Assembly: GCF_000427095.1 (NCBI RefSeq)
Contig: NC_021487.1
Span: 932,266-996,265 of the forward strand
DNA: 64,000 nucleotides
From: Chthonomonas calidirosea T49
GTDB taxonomy: Bacteria > Armatimonadota > Chthonomonadetes > Chthonomonadales > Chthonomonadaceae
Reading direction: 5' to 3'
Part shown: positions 8,923 through 18,917 of the stretch, one piece after another
How positions within the stretch are numbered: position 1 is the stretch's first letter
How the letters are laid out: each line of letters begins with the position of its first letter
The notes under the pieces: generated by a model
The model's input: only the letters and a program-made list of their open reading frames with translations
Databases searched by the model: none
What the model was told of the DNA's origin: nothing
Program-made: the position numbers and the translations under genes

Positions 8923-11900
8923 ACGACGCGCTTTGAGCAGCTCGACCACCTGGCGGGCACATCCGTCGGCATCGCGCAGGATTGTCTGCCCCCAGAATGC
9001 GAGGACGCCCCAGCCTTTGCGCTGGAGGTAGTTCCGCTTCTTTGCGTCGAGCTCCAATATGTCTGGGTTGCCGTGGTAAGCATAGCTGTCGCAGTAGACC
9101 GCGACCTTGGCATCAGGCCAGGCGAAGTCGGGTACGGTGACGATTCTCCCCTGCTCATCCCGCACCTCGAAGTCCCGGTCTCCGTCCGTGACGCCGAGGC
9201 GCTCGAGTGCCGCCCGCAGCGGCTCCTCGATCACCCCCTTGGGATAGCGGCTGAAGGTTGTGTCCGAGACGCTGCTTCGCGCATCGATCATCTGCTTCAG
9301 TCTCGCTGCTCCTGCTCCGTGGTTCGCTGTCTCGGGCTGTACGCGGTCGAGGTTAGCCATGGCAACCAGCACGTCCCGTACAAGATCCTTGTTGAAGAGC
9401 GAGTGCCATCTCTGGTTGCGATAATGCTTTAGGCACCGATAGCACGCCCTGCTGCAATCATGATCGTACAACACCCGCTGCGCCTCTTGGGCCACCTCGG
9501 GCAGGCGTGCCGCCATCTCTTCAAGGTAGCCAGCGCCACCCGGTACCGTCTCGTAGAACACGATCTGCTCGGTGCCCGATCCCGCAAGCGGCCGGCGCAC
9601 AAAGACACCGAGCTCATCCAATTCCAGCTCTAAGAGTCTTCCCGCACCGGCACGGAGCGCTTCCGCAAGCGTGACAGCCGTCTGCGGGATTATTCTGCGG
9701 CCTATGGGTGCTGCGTCCTCCCGCCCCGGGAGGTTCAGGATCAGGCAGTCAGCCTGGAAGCGATGGGCAAGGACGAGCTGCACGAGTTCGCCGCGGCAGA
9801 AACGCGCGTGATCCTCTCGCCACTGCCTCACCTGTCTTTCGTGCGTCTTGTCCTCGGGATTGTACGGCAAGTGGCGTCCGCAGTCCGGGCAGAGCCAAAA
9901 ACGCCGCCCCTCGCCAGTCTTTCTATCCAGGGGCCCCCAGTTGGTCACCAGAATCTCTGCCAGCTTCAGCAGCTCGACGGGGTGAAGGGCGTACGGGTAA
10001 ACCCGGCACATGACGGCGGATTGAGCCAGCAGCGCTTCGCGCCGGTCGAAAAACTGCCGCTGGCGCGATTCCTCCTCCGACGTGATGCGAAAGCTCTCCT
10101 CCGCCTCGAAGGCATCAACGAACACGACATCGGTAGCTTGCCCTAGGGGGGCAGCACAGCGTGGGCAAGAGTTACGCCCGCTTTCGACCACCTCGTCACA
10201 CGCCTCGCAGAAGTGGAAGGCCTGCAGGCGCCCTGCCGCTTCTGCATCACTGCGGGCGCTCTGCATCGCGGCCGCACCGGGCCCGCCCGGGTAAAGCACC
10301 CGGATGGAACGCAGCTTATGCCCATTGGCATAGATGAAGTTCCCGGGCGCGAATTCTTCGATCGCAATCGCGGCAGCTCGGTAAATCGTCGGGGTGTCCA
10401 CGACACCGGGGTCGAGGCTGAAGGTCTCCACCGGGAACTGGTATGCGGGGAGGAGCTGTTGTGTGGATAGGTAGTTCAGGATGTAGGCCCGCTCTGGGTC
10501 CTGGGTGATCTCGTAGTAGGCACGCTGGCGTGCTTTGGCTTTCCTCTGGTCCTGCCGGGTCGAGCCGATTTTGGAAAACTCCCGGAATTCGCGGTCCAGT
10601 TGCTCCACCCTATGCCACCACCGTTCGAGCACGGCGATGAGTTCGTTCTGAAAACCGTCCACCACGGCCGTTATGTCCTCGCGGCTGTAGCGGCCTACCA
10701 GCCCCAAATCGCGGTCCCGAGCCATGACCTTGAGCAGCTCTTCCACCAGTTCATCCCGCCGGGAGTGGACCTCCCCGAACAGCTGGTCCAGCGCCTCCCG
10801 CCGCCAACGGCTGGGATGTTGGACATCGTCCAACAGCTCTTTGAGCAGAAATGGCAGCTGGGCATCGAGGCGAGATAGCAGGTAGGCTCGCAGATGGCGG
10901 AACACGATCTGTGGGTTGTCGAGCCTGAGCCTGGGAGGCTCGAAGCGCCCCGAGACGAACCACTCGGGCCGCAAGAAGGCGTGGCGGTCGTGGGTCCCAC
11001 CGCTGCAGAAGGTGGAGACGAACCCGATACGCAGCCTCCGGCCCGCGCGTCCCACCCGCTGGGCGTAGTTCGCGGGAGTGGGCGGTGCGTTGCGTAGCAC
11101 CACCGTCAACAGCGGGCCGATGTCCACGCCGAGCTCCAGCGTGGGCGTGCAGACCAGCGCGTCGAGGCGGCCCTCTTTGAAGTCTGTCTCCCGGCGCGTC
11201 CGTTCCTCTTCCCCGATCTGGGCGCTGTGTTCGTCGATTTTAAGACGCCCCGGAGACCGCTCCAAGTACAGGCGAACGTAGTAGTTCTCCCTGTCGAGGA
11301 GCACGGGAACCAGGCAACCGGTTTGGCACTTGGGCGTCGGACATGTCGGCAGCTCGTAAGCCCGCCACGTCTGACAGGCGTTGCAGCGGTACCCTTCCTG
11401 CGTAAAGCGCAGGCGGATCCGGCGTGGATCGACCTGGAGGGCCTGCAGGCCCCGAACCTGCTCCCTTGCCGGAATCGGGAACCTCACGGAAACGAGCACC
11501 TCGTATTCCACCAGCAGCGGGACGACAGCGTGCAGGAAGGCCTCGGCGGGCTCCCGCCCGCCGACGAGGCGCGCCACCAGCTTGTGGGTTGCAGTAAGCT
11601 GGCCCGCGCGGGGATTCTCTTGCACAAAGCCCATCAACCGGCTGCTATTGCGGATGTGATCTGGACGATCCAGGGCGAAGGCCTTAGGGGCCCGGTCCCG
11701 GTCGGGGAAGCGCACGGCGTAGGGTTCGCCTTCCAGTTCCCGGTAGCGGTGTTCCTTGCTCGGATCGATGTATTCCGTGAAGAAGGCAAGATCGGTCCCC
11801 GTCTCCGGGCGGCCGTCGTAGGCGACGGCCCGGTTCTTTCGCATCACGTCGAGCACCGCTTGGACCAGGTTCAGTGCCGTATCTGGCTGAAGGCCGGCGT

Positions 11901-14181
11901 TCTGCGCTGCGGCGAGAAACCGCCCATCTTCGCTGAGTTCTTCGAGGCCCTCGTACTCAACGGCCACCAGACCTAGGTTCTCTAGCGAAGCGCGCTGCCG
12001 GCTGTAGCGGGTGAGCTCATTGGCAACCTGGTAGGTGAGAGCGTCCAACCAGCGCCTCTGTTCGGGACGGGATGGGCGATGAGTAATCAGGCCTATCTGC
12101 AGGAAGCGGTCGAAGAGCCGCTGCGGAAGCTCGGTCAGGTAGAGGCCGTCCGCGCCAGCCTCCCGAAGCTCGTGCGCGAGAACGTGACGCAGGGCAAAGA
12201 CCCGGTGCTTGTCCTTCGTGTAGCCGGCCTGGTGGGCTGCGTCCTGCCGGTTGTCGGTGAACACCAGGAGCTTGCGGTCCTCACCCTGCAGATGGTCGAG
12301 GTGGTGGTTAGCGAGGACCGAGACGGTCGATGCCGTCCCCGTGTGGAGGGGGGTCACGATGTCTGCGCGCGTGTAGCTGTCCCCGCAGGCCGGGCAGGTG
12401 TTGAGCGTGCCGCGGTGCAGCAGCATGCGCACCGTTGCGCGGTTGCAGGAAGGACACGTCGCCCCCGGCTGTGGAACCAGCCTGCCGCAGCCAATGCAAA
12501 CACCGACCTCCGAGAGCCTCCCCTCGGCTTTCTTCTGTCTACGGTCTCTCCGTTCCCGTTCCTGCGCTCTCTCTGCCTCCGCCCTCTCTTCGTCCTCCTC
12601 GTCGAAGGTCCCCGGCCCTTCGTCCAGCTCGCGGATCTCGTGGGTGAGGAACCCGGTGTACTCGCCGCTGAAGAAATCGCTCGTGCCGATCGGCCGATCG
12701 TCATCCTCCCCGGCGAACCGCACCTTTACGAAATCCTGCCCGCAGGTGCGACAAAGAGCGGCGGGATGGGCGACCGATCCGCAACGGGGACATTCGGCAC
12801 CCCCGTGGGGCACCAACGTACGGCACTCAGGATTGAGACAGAGTCCGACGTCATAGACGCCGTGGAAGAAGGTATGGAGCTTCGGCCGCAGGCGCGGCGG
12901 ATGCTCCTCGTCGCCGACGCTTCCCACGAGAAGATAGGCCTCGATCTCCCTCTGTACGCGCTCGGGGTCGGCGTCTTTCCTCTCGGGCAGCGTCTCCCGT
13001 AGGTGCTCGACCGCCTCGGCCACCGTGCGGGGCTCGGTAAAGAACTCCTCCAGGGCGCGCACGACCTTATTGCCCGCAAGCACCGCGCCGACGCGATTGG
13101 CGACCGCCCCCTCAGCGGGACAGCTCCGCCCGGTGAGGGCTTCGGCGAGCGCTATGACCTTCTGCTCGTCGTTGGGATCGAGCGCCAACAGCGCCGCCTC
13201 ATCTAGGTCAGCAAGCGGTGGAGCGTATTCCTCCTCCGCCTCGACCCGCCGCATGTAGGACTCCGCGACGATATCCTCTGGCCGGACCTCCTCGCCGAAA
13301 AGGGTGGAGGCAAACTGCGCCAGGGCTTTCAGGCCATCGCTCTCCGAAGCCACCGTGGCCGAAGTGCCGATGGCGACCAGATCCCCTGAACCGAGGCCCG
13401 ATTGGGTCTTGAGGCGGCGAAGGAGACAGGCGATCTCGGTGGCGAGCGCCCCACGATAGCTGTGCAGCTCGTCGAGCACAAGATAGCGAAGCGAGGGCTG
13501 GAACATGTGTCGGTCTTCGCGGCGCACCAGCAGGAAGTCGAGCTGCTTGTAGTTGGTGAGCAGGACGTCCGGGGGATTCTCACGAATGGCAGCCCTGCTA
13601 AGGCGCTCCGTCTCTGCGGGCTCCTCGCGCAGGGTCAGACTGGCCGAGTCGCTCTCGCCCGTGTAGAGGCCAAAGGAGATGTTCAGACCGGTCCCTCGGA
13701 GCAACCGGCGGAGGCGCTCAAGCTGATCATGGGCCAGGGCGTTCATCGGGTAGACAATGATCGCCTGGAGACCCTCAACGCCCCCGGCCTTGCGGCGAAG
13801 AATGCCGTCCAGCATGGGCAGGAGGAACGCCTCGGTCTTTCCCGAGCCTGTCCCGGTGGTGACCACGAAGGAGCGCCCGGCGCGGCCGATCTGGAGGGCG
13901 CGCTCCTGATGGGCGAACAATTGGCCCTTGCCAAATGGCCAGCGGACCTGGAGGAGACCGGGATGCGCTTCACCCATGCGCACCAGCTCCTCAAGCGTGG
14001 GACCGAGGGCAAAATCCCTGGCGAGCGTGACGTAGGGCCCCTTGACCACCACGTACGCCCGCTCCAGGTGCTCTTCGAACTGCTTGCGGAGGTGCGGGTC
14101 GAGGAACCGGTAGGTCGTGCGCAGGAAGCTGCGGTACTCCTCAATGAGATTGCGAACGGCAAGGGGAATGTTGGGGGTCAT
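8896..14181 (-). CDS. Giant DEAD/DEAH helicase with DUF1998-like and nuclease-like C-terminus (defence)
   Basis: A 1761-residue defence-type helicase. Walker A (TTGTGSGKT) is at residues 108-116, the DEAD-type box is DELH (237-240), and motif VI is QRVGRAGRR. Several Cys clusters follow: C-x4-C...CPRCG...CRTCG at about 448-480, CIGCG/CPSC near 555, another near 950, and CPDCG near 1480. The part with VFYETVPGGAGYLEEM and CSRACYRCLKHY is typical of the DUF1998/DrmB-like region also found in DruE of Druantia. The last 110 residues (VPDFAWPDAKVAVYCDSYAY, then D-x-K-x-x-Y-L-x-x-x-G-W) resemble Vsr/DUF559-type endonucleases. The ATG at 14181 overlaps the upstream methyltransferase stop (ATGA), so the genes are translationally coupled. 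The final residues and stop fall inside a repeat tract, so the natural C-terminus may have been replaced. Role by family: DNA translocation and interference with phage DNA, with the methyltransferase marking self. Confidence 0.85.
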   Translation of the reverse strand: MTPNIPLAVRNLIEEYRSFLRTTYRFLDPHLRKQFEEHLERAYVVVKGPYVTLARDFALGPTLEELVRMGEAHPGLLQVRWPFGKGQLFAHQERALQIGRAGRSFVVTTGTGSGKTEAFLLPMLDGILRRKAGGVEGLQAIIVYPMNALAHDQLERLRRLLRGTGLNISFGLYTGESDSASLTLREEPAETERLSRAAIRENPPDVLLTNYKQLDFLLVRREDRHMFQPSLRYLVLDELHSYRGALATEIACLLRRLKTQSGLGSGDLVAIGTSATVASESDGLKALAQFASTLFGEEVRPEDIVAESYMRRVEAEEEYAPPLADLDEAALLALDPNDEQKVIALAEALTGRSCPAEGAVANRVGAVLAGNKVVRALEEFFTEPRTVAEAVEHLRETLPERKDADPERVQREIEAYLLVGSVGDEEHPPRLRPKLHTFFHGVYDVGLCLNPECRTLVPHGGAECPRCGSVAHPAALCRTCGQDFVKVRFAGEDDDRPIGTSDFFSGEYTGFLTHEIRELDEGPGTFDEEDEERAEAERAQERERRDRRQKKAEGRLSEVGVCIGCGRLVPQPGATCPSCNRATVRMLLHRGTLNTCPACGDSYTRADIVTPLHTGTASTVSVLANHHLDHLQGEDRKLLVFTDNRQDAAHQAGYTKDKHRVFALRHVLAHELREAGADGLYLTELPQRLFDRFLQIGLITHRPSRPEQRRWLDALTYQVANELTRYSRQRASLENLGLVAVEYEGLEELSEDGRFLAAAQNAGLQPDTALNLVQAVLDVMRKNRAVAYDGRPETGTDLAFFTEYIDPSKEHRYRELEGEPYAVRFPDRDRAPKAFALDRPDHIRNSSRLMGFVQENPRAGQLTATHKLVARLVGGREPAEAFLHAVVPLLVEYEVLVSVRFPIPAREQVRGLQALQVDPRRIRLRFTQEGYRCNACQTWRAYELPTCPTPKCQTGCLVPVLLDRENYYVRLYLERSPGRLKIDEHSAQIGEEERTRRETDFKEGRLDALVCTPTLELGVDIGPLLTVVLRNAPPTPANYAQRVGRAGRRLRIGFVSTFCSGGTHDRHAFLRPEWFVSGRFEPPRLRLDNPQIVFRHLRAYLLSRLDAQLPFLLKELLDDVQHPSRWRREALDQLFGEVHSRRDELVEELLKVMARDRDLGLVGRYSREDITAVVDGFQNELIAVLERWWHRVEQLDREFREFSKIGSTRQDQRKAKARQRAYYEITQDPERAYILNYLSTQQLLPAYQFPVETFSLDPGVVDTPTIYRAAAIAIEEFAPGNFIYANGHKLRSIRVLYPGGPGAAAMQSARSDAEAAGRLQAFHFCEACDEVVESGRNSCPRCAAPLGQATDVVFVDAFEAEESFRITSEEESRQRQFFDRREALLAQSAVMCRVYPYALHPVELLKLAEILVTNWGPLDRKTGEGRRFWLCPDCGRHLPYNPEDKTHERQVRQWREDHARFCRGELVQLVLAHRFQADCLILNLPGREDAAPIGRRIIPQTAVTLAEALRAGAGRLLELELDELGVFVRRPLAGSGTEQIVFYETVPGGAGYLEEMAARLPEVAQEAQRVLYDHDCSRACYRCLKHYRNQRWHSLFNKDLVRDVLVAMANLDRVQPETANHGAGAARLKQMIDARSSVSDTTFSRYPKGVIEEPLRAALERLGVTDGDRDFEVRDEQGRIVTVPDFAWPDAKVAVYCDSYAYHGNPDILELDAKKRNYLQRKGWGVLAFWGQTILRDADGCARQVVELLKARRPSVLSAED

Positions 14182-17100
14182 GACATGTCCCTCCTTTCAT
14201 GAGGCAGAAGGCCCATCTTCCGTAGGCCGTCAAGCGCATCGGTGACACGGCCCAGGGTAAACGCCTCCCGCGAGAGTTTCGGCTGCCACACAGGGACGGA
14301 CCGGATGTAGTCCAAGATGGCCTCCGGCGTCACAGATTTACCCTGGCTCTGCAGCTCCACCGCTGCCAGGTGCACAGTGGTCCAGCGCTCGAGCGTTTCA
14401 TCTCTGAAGGTGCGGAACTCTTCCAGAACCCGCTCGGCCGACCTGGTGTCGATATACCACGCAGCATAGCCCCGGGCTTCGTCGATGTTGGGACCTGGTT
14501 CAAAATGGGTGTCGTCCCACGCCACCAGCCAGCCCTTCTCGCGCACGGCGATGTCTTCGGGTCCTTGGTAGCGGAGGCCGGGGTCGTAGGGACCGGCGGC
14601 CTGCTTGGAGAACTCGGTGAAGAGGCCCGTCCCCGTGGCCGCTTCGATGAGGTAGAGCATCTTCTGCGCCCGGAAGCGGCTCACCGGGTAGCCCGGGGAA
14701 TAGAGTTTGTGGACGACCCAGGCAAGGACGGCCGCTTGCTGAAAAGCTGGATTAGCCGGCTGGCGTGCGGGCTTGGTTTCGTAGACCTCCGAGGTTTCGG
14801 CGGCACGGGCAAGCCCCGCTGTCGAGATAGCGTAAACCTTCGCTCCTTCCACCTCCCGCTTCCATTCTTGGACCCGCTCCTGCAGATACGCATAAAACTC
14901 CGGGCGCTTGCGGGCGAAGACGGGGAAGGTGGAGAGGATGTATTCGAAATCGTCGGGCGTGAGGCCGTAGGCCTCGGCGACGGCGCGGTTGGTGAGCCAG
15001 ATGGACGGCCAGAGCTCGCGCAACTCGCTGAGATGGCAGACAGGTTGGCGGGCGACGCTACGGCTGGGTGCAATGGACAGCTCACGGACATTCGATACAT
15101 GCGGCACCGCTGCGCGGGAAACGTGGGTAAAGTTCATCGTGCTGGACACGCGGAACCGGATCATGAAGTCGAAAGCGAGTGAATTGAGCACCGAACTCGC
15201 GATGTCCGTAGCTACTGCTGACGTCGAGACGATCGGGAGCTTGTTGTTCGCACACGACCGCTCCGGCAGCACCGCTGCGATGCAGGTGCGCTCGTTGGTG
15301 TTGCTCGCGATGTCGCGGAAGACGAGCTTGGGGCCGGGGTCGGGGAGCCGGCCGTACTTCTTCTCGCACGCCTCGAGGCTCACCCAGCGCTCGATGGGCC
15401 TGATGTCCACCAGGAACTGCTCGATGTGCTTGCCCTCGTAGAGCGGCCAGAAGCCCGCCTCGGCCATACGGGCGCGGATTTCGGGCCATGCGGCGGGGTC
15501 GTAATAGGGCGGTTGCGAGGTGGTGCCGGAAACGGGGCCGAGGATCTGACGGGGGTTGTAGAGCCTGCCGGTCTCGGAGTCCGTCCACAGGTCCCGGTCG
15601 TTGGTCATGTCGAATTCTCTGTAGAACCGCGCGTTCCAGGTGCCGGGGCCCCGGTCGCCGAGAAGCGGTCGGGGGTTCACCGGGTTTCCTTCCACGTCGT
15701 AGCCGTACATCTTAAGCAGGATCTCCCGGTCCCGCGGGGAGCGGTATTCGAGGAAGGCGAGCGTTCCTGGCGAGAGGCGCTCCAGCTCCCGACGGCGGAC
15801 GGGCACGAACCAGTCCCGGTAGCGGGCGGTGGCGTCCAGCTCCGCCAGGTCGTGGCGCATGAAGGCGGCCTCGAAGCCGTCCTGCTCGGCTCGACCCTTC
15901 CGAAAGACGAGGCTCACGAACTTGTATCTGGAATCGATCGGAAAGATCTTCTTGCGGTTCTCGAACGCGTAGAACCGCTCGATCTGGGCTTCCTCCAAGA
16001 GCAGGTAGCGCAGTCCTGTGCAGCCCTCGTTGTTGTAGATCGCCGAAGGAACCACGAAGCCTACCCGGCCACCCTCGCGGGCAAGTTGCCAGGCGCGCTC
16101 AACGAAGAACTTGAAGGCGTCCGGGTCGCCCCCGGTGCTCTTGCCATCAACCTTCCAATCCTGGAAGTGGAAATCGCCGCCTTTCTTGAGGCAGGCGGCC
16201 AGCGTGTTGATGCGCGCCTCGTGCGCCTTGAACTCCGCGGCCAGTCCAGGGTTCTCGCGCTGGAGCTCGCTGATCCTGCGATCCAGCTCCCCGCCCACGA
16301 AGGCGCGAATGAGGACGTCGTAGCGGCCATAGAACTCCTTGCGGTCGGGCTTGATCTTGTCCCACGGCGGGTTGCCGAGAATCGCGTCGAAGCCGGGTCG
16401 GTCGCCGTCCAGGAACACCTCCGGGAACTCGAGTTCCCAGTGGAAGAAGCGCTCGCGCTCGCGCACTTTCTCGAAATCCTGCCACCAGGGCCGTCTTTCC
16501 GCATAAGCACGAAGGCATTCGGGATCGCGTCCGGGATCGTGGATGTGGTTCGTGAGCTTATCCCATTCGTGCCAAATCTCCGGCACGAAGGCGCTCGCGG
16601 AGCGGAGGTCGAAAAGCAGCTTCGCGGCGGCCAGGGTCTTCTCGGCCTTCGCGCGCAGGTGTTCCTTGTAGCGCTGCTCATCGGTGCTCTCGGGCTCGAT
16701 GCCCTCGCGACGGAGGTCCTCGGGCCGTGCGTCGTCGATAAACCTGCGCAGGCGGGCCGCTTCGCGGATGGCCTCGCGGATGTTTTCCTGGAAGGGGAGG
16801 AAGCCCTGGCTCTGGTCTTTCTTCTGTTTTCCCGGGAGCGGTGGCTGCTCCAGGCGTGCCATCCAGGTTCCCAACAGCGAGTTGCCGCAGCGGATGTGGT
16901 GCTGGAAGTAGGTGAGCGGCCGGTCGCCGGCGAGCGACTCGATCCAGAGCGCCACACGGGCGAGCTCGACCGCCGTCGGGTTCAGGTCCACGCCGAAGAG
17001 GCAGCGTTCGGCGATGCGCCGCTTGCACCAGGCGCGGGCCTCGGAGTTGGCTGCCCGGGCCGCTTCGTCGCTGGCGCGCCAGTTGTCGTCCCACCCTTGG

Positions 17101-18917
17101 CCCGTGGTGGACCGGAACTCGGGCGGCGCCTTGCCGCGATGCTCCTCGACGTAGGCGCGGTGCAGCGCCTGGCCAAGGAACCGCATGGCCTCGACCAGGA
17201 AGTGGGCGCTTCCGCAGGCGGGATCCAGCACACGCAGGCGCTCGATCTCGGCGGCGGTCTTGCCCTCCACCAGCGGTCCCAAGGCGTGGCGCACCAGGTC
17301 CTGCACCAGGGCCCGCGGGGTGTAGAACGACCCGGAGCCCTTCCTGCCCGGGCCGGGAACGAAGTGGAAGGTACCGGGTTCCAGCCGCCGCAGGAGCCGC
17401 GCGGTGCCGCCCCGCTTGAGGCCGTCCTCGGCCCCTTCCTCCGCCTCCGGCTCTTCCACCGCCGCTTCGGGGTCGAGATCCGGCTCTTCCGGCTCGTCTT
17501 CTTCCGCGTCGGCGCCCTCATCCTGGGCCTGCGGATGTAGGGGCTCGGCCGCAGTCCTCTGCACCACGGCGAAGTCGCCCTTGAGGACGAGGTTCTTCTG
17601 CTCGCAGAGTCGAACGAGTTCTTCGGGCGTAAGCACGTACTCGCGCCCCTGAACCCGCGCCTCGATGCAGGTCTCCCGGGCGATGCGGGGCTCGTATTCG
17701 AGGAGCCCCTCGTAGACCGCACCCAGGTTCTCGATGTCCAGTTCCCGGAAGGAGACCCGCTCGCGCCCTACTCCGCGGCGCGGTTGGGTGGTAGCCAAGT
17801 CGAGGATCAGGCGGGCCACCTGCTGGTCGGGCAGGCGGGCCTCGTCCAGGATCCTGCCCGCCGGGGTCTCGCGGCTGAAGAAGTCGCCGCCCCGGGGCGG
17901 GATGTGCTCCCAGGGCGTGATGGACGGTAGGCCCTGGTCGTAGATGCGGAAGAGCGCCCGCAACCGCTCCCAGAGGGCGCAGCGGTTCTCCGGCCATGCC
18001 CTGCTGGGTGTGCGCAGGATCCCCTCCAGCAGGTCGGTGGCCGAGTAGCTTTCGCGGTACAGCTGGTGCTCGTCCAGACGCGGGTCGCGGGCCTCGGCGT
18101 AGAGGATGAAGAGCAGGCGGTAGAGGGCGAGGAGGGCGGCGTCGCGGTAGGCCTGCAGTTGTCTCTCGTCGAGATCTAGGGGTGAGGCGATCACCTTCCG
18201 GGCGACGGCGTCGGCGATGAGGCCCGAGACGAGGGATTCGGCCGCCCGAAAGACGGAGCCCTTCAGGTCCTCAGAAACGCGCTCGGCGTGCGCCCGGCTC
18301 TCCCGCTCGATCGCTTCGATGGGCGGAGGTTCGTCGTCGGCGTACAGGAACGTCGCGGCGGCGAAAAGCTTCATGAAGACGGCGAAGGCCTCCGGATCCT
18401 CCTCGTCATAGAGACCTGCGAGGTCCGCCTCGAGGAACGCGCCGCGCGGGCCGTCGCCGGTGGCGCGGATCAGACGGATCCGCTCGCCGGTAACCAGGAA
18501 CCCGTGGCAAAGCCTTTTCTGGGCCAGGGCCTCGCCCAGCCGGTGCATGGGGTTCGCTCGGCCGCGGCCCGAATCGAGGTCTTCGTCCCACTCGCCGCAG
18601 TAGACGAGAAGCAACGGCCTCTCGCCGGCCTGTTCCGCCTCGGCGCTGGCGAAGAGGGCGTGGATACGCTCCTCACCCGCTCCCAGGTGGAAGCCCAGGA
18701 CATCGCGAAGCAGCGGACGGATGAACCGCTCGCGCGTGGCCGCAGCGTCGGCGACCCGGCCCTCGGCTCGCTCCCGGATGCGCCGGAAACGGGCTTGCGC
18801 GATCTCGATGGCGCGGTCGGCGAGGCGGCCGGCCCGGCCTCGGCGCCCGCCGAAAACGCTGCCGAGATAGTAATCGGAAAAGAAACCCCGGACGTTGCGC
18901 AGGTGCTTCAGATTCAT
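14178..18917 (-). CDS. Eco57I/PglX-like N6-adenine DNA methyltransferase (defence)
   Basis: A 1579-residue DNA methyltransferase of the gamma class. Motif I is VLDPACGSAHFLVEAM (about residue 566) and motif IV is LGNPPW (about 848), the N-P-P-W form of N6-adenine enzymes. The N-terminal 550 residues resemble the helical front part of Eco57I/PglX/DrmMI proteins; an acidic low-complexity stretch lies near 455-485. After the target-recognition region, a C-terminal segment near 1420 (QKMLYLIEA, then KQAAGPYDPGL) resembles a domain found at the end of some restriction specificity subunits. The start overlaps the end of the SNF2 reading frame (ATGA at 18914-18917) and the stop overlaps the helicase start. 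In DISARM- and BREX-like systems the homologous enzyme marks host DNA; whether it also cuts cannot be told. The reading frame appears intact. Confidence 0.88.
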   Translation of the reverse strand: MNLKHLRNVRGFFSDYYLGSVFGGRRGRAGRLADRAIEIAQARFRRIRERAEGRVADAAATRERFIRPLLRDVLGFHLGAGEERIHALFASAEAEQAGERPLLLVYCGEWDEDLDSGRGRANPMHRLGEALAQKRLCHGFLVTGERIRLIRATGDGPRGAFLEADLAGLYDEEDPEAFAVFMKLFAAATFLYADDEPPPIEAIERESRAHAERVSEDLKGSVFRAAESLVSGLIADAVARKVIASPLDLDERQLQAYRDAALLALYRLLFILYAEARDPRLDEHQLYRESYSATDLLEGILRTPSRAWPENRCALWERLRALFRIYDQGLPSITPWEHIPPRGGDFFSRETPAGRILDEARLPDQQVARLILDLATTQPRRGVGRERVSFRELDIENLGAVYEGLLEYEPRIARETCIEARVQGREYVLTPEELVRLCEQKNLVLKGDFAVVQRTAAEPLHPQAQDEGADAEEDEPEEPDLDPEAAVEEPEAEEGAEDGLKRGGTARLLRRLEPGTFHFVPGPGRKGSGSFYTPRALVQDLVRHALGPLVEGKTAAEIERLRVLDPACGSAHFLVEAMRFLGQALHRAYVEEHRGKAPPEFRSTTGQGWDDNWRASDEAARAANSEARAWCKRRIAERCLFGVDLNPTAVELARVALWIESLAGDRPLTYFQHHIRCGNSLLGTWMARLEQPPLPGKQKKDQSQGFLPFQENIREAIREAARLRRFIDDARPEDLRREGIEPESTDEQRYKEHLRAKAEKTLAAAKLLFDLRSASAFVPEIWHEWDKLTNHIHDPGRDPECLRAYAERRPWWQDFEKVRERERFFHWELEFPEVFLDGDRPGFDAILGNPPWDKIKPDRKEFYGRYDVLIRAFVGGELDRRISELQRENPGLAAEFKAHEARINTLAACLKKGGDFHFQDWKVDGKSTGGDPDAFKFFVERAWQLAREGGRVGFVVPSAIYNNEGCTGLRYLLLEEAQIERFYAFENRKKIFPIDSRYKFVSLVFRKGRAEQDGFEAAFMRHDLAELDATARYRDWFVPVRRRELERLSPGTLAFLEYRSPRDREILLKMYGYDVEGNPVNPRPLLGDRGPGTWNARFYREFDMTNDRDLWTDSETGRLYNPRQILGPVSGTTSQPPYYDPAAWPEIRARMAEAGFWPLYEGKHIEQFLVDIRPIERWVSLEACEKKYGRLPDPGPKLVFRDIASNTNERTCIAAVLPERSCANNKLPIVSTSAVATDIASSVLNSLAFDFMIRFRVSSTMNFTHVSRAAVPHVSNVRELSIAPSRSVARQPVCHLSELRELWPSIWLTNRAVAEAYGLTPDDFEYILSTFPVFARKRPEFYAYLQERVQEWKREVEGAKVYAISTAGLARAAETSEVYETKPARQPANPAFQQAAVLAWVVHKLYSPGYPVSRFRAQKMLYLIEAATGTGLFTEFSKQAAGPYDPGLRYQGPEDIAVREKGWLVAWDDTHFEPGPNIDEARGYAAWYIDTRSAERVLEEFRTFRDETLERWTTVHLAAVELQSQGKSVTPEAILDYIRSVPVWQPKLSREAFTLGRVTDALDGLRKMGLLPHERRDMS

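Noticed and set aside
12079-13002. A 307-residue plus-strand frame, and others at 11227-11976 and 13402-14202
   Set aside because: All are antisense to the helicase and show no family motifs; they are composition artefacts.
15426-17540. A 704-residue open frame on the plus strand
   Set aside because: It lies wholly antisense to the methyltransferase, whose motifs are intact; long antisense frames are expected in this GC-rich stretch.
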